Positions 4,967 to 5,674 of a stretch of DNA of 5,674 nt are shown one piece after another. Below the pieces are notes generated by a model. The model had not been told where the DNA came from. It saw only the letters and a program-made list of their open reading frames with translations, and did no database searches. How positions within the stretch are numbered: the first letter of the stretch is position 1; every line of letters begins with the position of its first letter. The DNA is from an uncultured Clostridia bacterium (GTDB taxonomy: Bacteria; Bacillota; Clostridia; Oscillospirales; Acutalibacteraceae). A program made the position numbers and the translations under genes. The stretch lies in NCBI GenBank assembly GCA_947165115.1, contig CAMUZD010000122.1:1-5674 (forward strand), written 5' to 3'.

Positions 4967-5674
4967 ATGAAACAAGTCAAGAGACTTCTTTCACTCGTAA
5001 TTGCTCTCACAATGGCATTCGGCATCTTTGCTTTTACCGCGCAGGCCAAGAGCAAAGCCGCGCCCCTCTCGCTTGATGTAGAGGTCAGCAGCTTTGACAG
5101 CGGCTATACCGGCCTTGTCACCGTAGCGGTAACCGTAAAGAATACCTCGTCCAAGGATGTCAAAAACATCGTAGTCACTTCCTGCGGCTCAACCGGTCTT
5201 TGCATGTATAGACCGATTGATAAAAATGTTGTGATTACAAATCCCGGTTCAAAGCCGGTTTCTAAAAAGAACGCGATGGCGGACTGCCTGAAGCCCGGCG
5301 GAACAATGAAGTATGTTTACTGCGTGCTCCTCGGCTACCAGTATGCAAAGAACAAGGTCCCCGAGGCAACCCGTGTTATCATGCTTGAACAGCACAAGCT
5401 CCTCAAGACCAAGAATTTCCGCCCGCTTTCAATCAAGGCAAATTATGCTGAAAGCAAAGGAAATCTCACTTTCGGCAGCATTAAGACCACCCTTGATGTT
5501 AAGGCATATTATAATGTCAAGGCCGCTACCTATGAAAAGATTGCCGGCGGCTCAAGCGTAGTTCAGAATAAGGCAGTAAAAACCAAAGGTAATTATGATG
5601 CGTCTGCTTCTTCAAGTTCGACAAAGAGCACATCGTCTGCATTATCGAGCGTAGCTGCGATTGTTAATAGCGTT
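4967..5674 (+). CDS. Exported protein of unknown function, 3' end outside window
   Basis: The frame is open from ATG 4967, 8 bases after GGAGG (4954-4958), to the window end: 236 residues with no stop. The N-terminus is a typical Sec signal peptide: basic MKQVKR, a hydrophobic core (about 7-23), and TAQA with likely cleavage after A27. The mature part begins with an Ig-like beta-sandwich-type stretch (LDVEVSSF, LVTVAVTVKNTSSKDVKNIVV, LKPGGTMKYVY), like the adhesin or CARDB-like repeats of secreted clostridial proteins. Four cysteines (73, 79, 107, 119) in this segment could form disulfides. Residues about 212-228 are Ser/Thr-rich, resembling a linker to a further domain beyond the edge. It has its own strong promoter and a terminator before it, so it is not part of the cassette. 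Its base composition resembles glyA. I do not recognise a specific family. Confidence 0.85.
   Translation, partial: MKQVKRLLSLVIALTMAFGIFAFTAQAKSKAAPLSLDVEVSSFDSGYTGLVTVAVTVKNTSSKDVKNIVVTSCGSTGLCMYRPIDKNVVITNPGSKPVSKKNAMADCLKPGGTMKYVYCVLLGYQYAKNKVPEATRVIMLEQHKLLKTKNFRPLSIKANYAESKGNLTFGSIKTTLDVKAYYNVKAATYEKIAGGSSVVQNKAVKTKGNYDASASSSSTKSTSSALSSVAAIVNSV

Noticed and set aside
5313..5561. 82-codon + frame inside the exported-protein gene
   Set aside because: The frame from 4967 has a promoter, ribosome binding site and signal peptide; this one is an Arg/Ser-rich shadow.
1..5674. CRISPR array, tRNA or rRNA gene, insertion sequence or integrase
   Set aside because: No regularly spaced repeats, no cloverleaf or rRNA-like segment, and no transposase or recombinase motifs were seen on either strand.

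Overview
The window looks like chromosomal DNA of an anaerobic, gut-type Firmicute, probably a clostridial Ruminococcaceae/Oscillospiraceae-like organism. This is an inference from the style of the glyA and secreted-protein sequences, the strong GGAGG-type ribosome binding sites, TTG start codons and an oxygen-sensitive radical-SAM enzyme. All genes are on the + strand.

Layout: (1) Bases 2-754 hold the C-terminal 250 residues of serine hydroxymethyltransferase (glyA), a housekeeping gene cut by the window edge. (2) A putative promoter lies at 770-798, close behind glyA. (3) Bases 877-4785 hold a compact five-gene cassette: a DUF2997 small protein, a three-helix membrane protein ending in a ComEA-like helix-hairpin-helix domain, a NrdG-like radical-SAM protein, a Ycf46-type AAA+ ATPase, and a divergent DUF1257/Ycf35-like protein with a hydrophobic N-terminus. 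The first two junctions overlap by 4 or fewer bases, the third is 2 bases apart and the last 15, so this reads as one operon. A G+C-rich hairpin terminator follows at 4794-4820. (4) A strong extended -10 promoter at 4851-4879, with an inverted repeat over the expected transcription start, drives an exported protein of unknown function (4967 to the window end, cut off at its 3' side).

The cassette is the interesting part. Ycf46, DUF1257 (Ycf35) and DUF2997 are best known as uncharacterised proteins of cyanobacteria and algal plastids. Here relatives of all three sit together in what looks like a non-photosynthetic anaerobe, joined by a membrane-anchored helix-hairpin-helix protein and a radical-SAM activase that has no glycyl-radical enzyme beside it. 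The membrane protein and the AAA+ ATPase both end in a long low-complexity linker followed by a similar last motif, R-x-L-D-(I/F), which suggests that a common partner or processing factor recognises both. A working model (inference) is a membrane-associated AAA+ remodelling machine with a radical/Fe-S modification step and DUF2997/DUF1257 as adaptor or substrate. The cassette is visibly more A+T-rich than the genes on either side, which fits an accessory module inserted between core genes.
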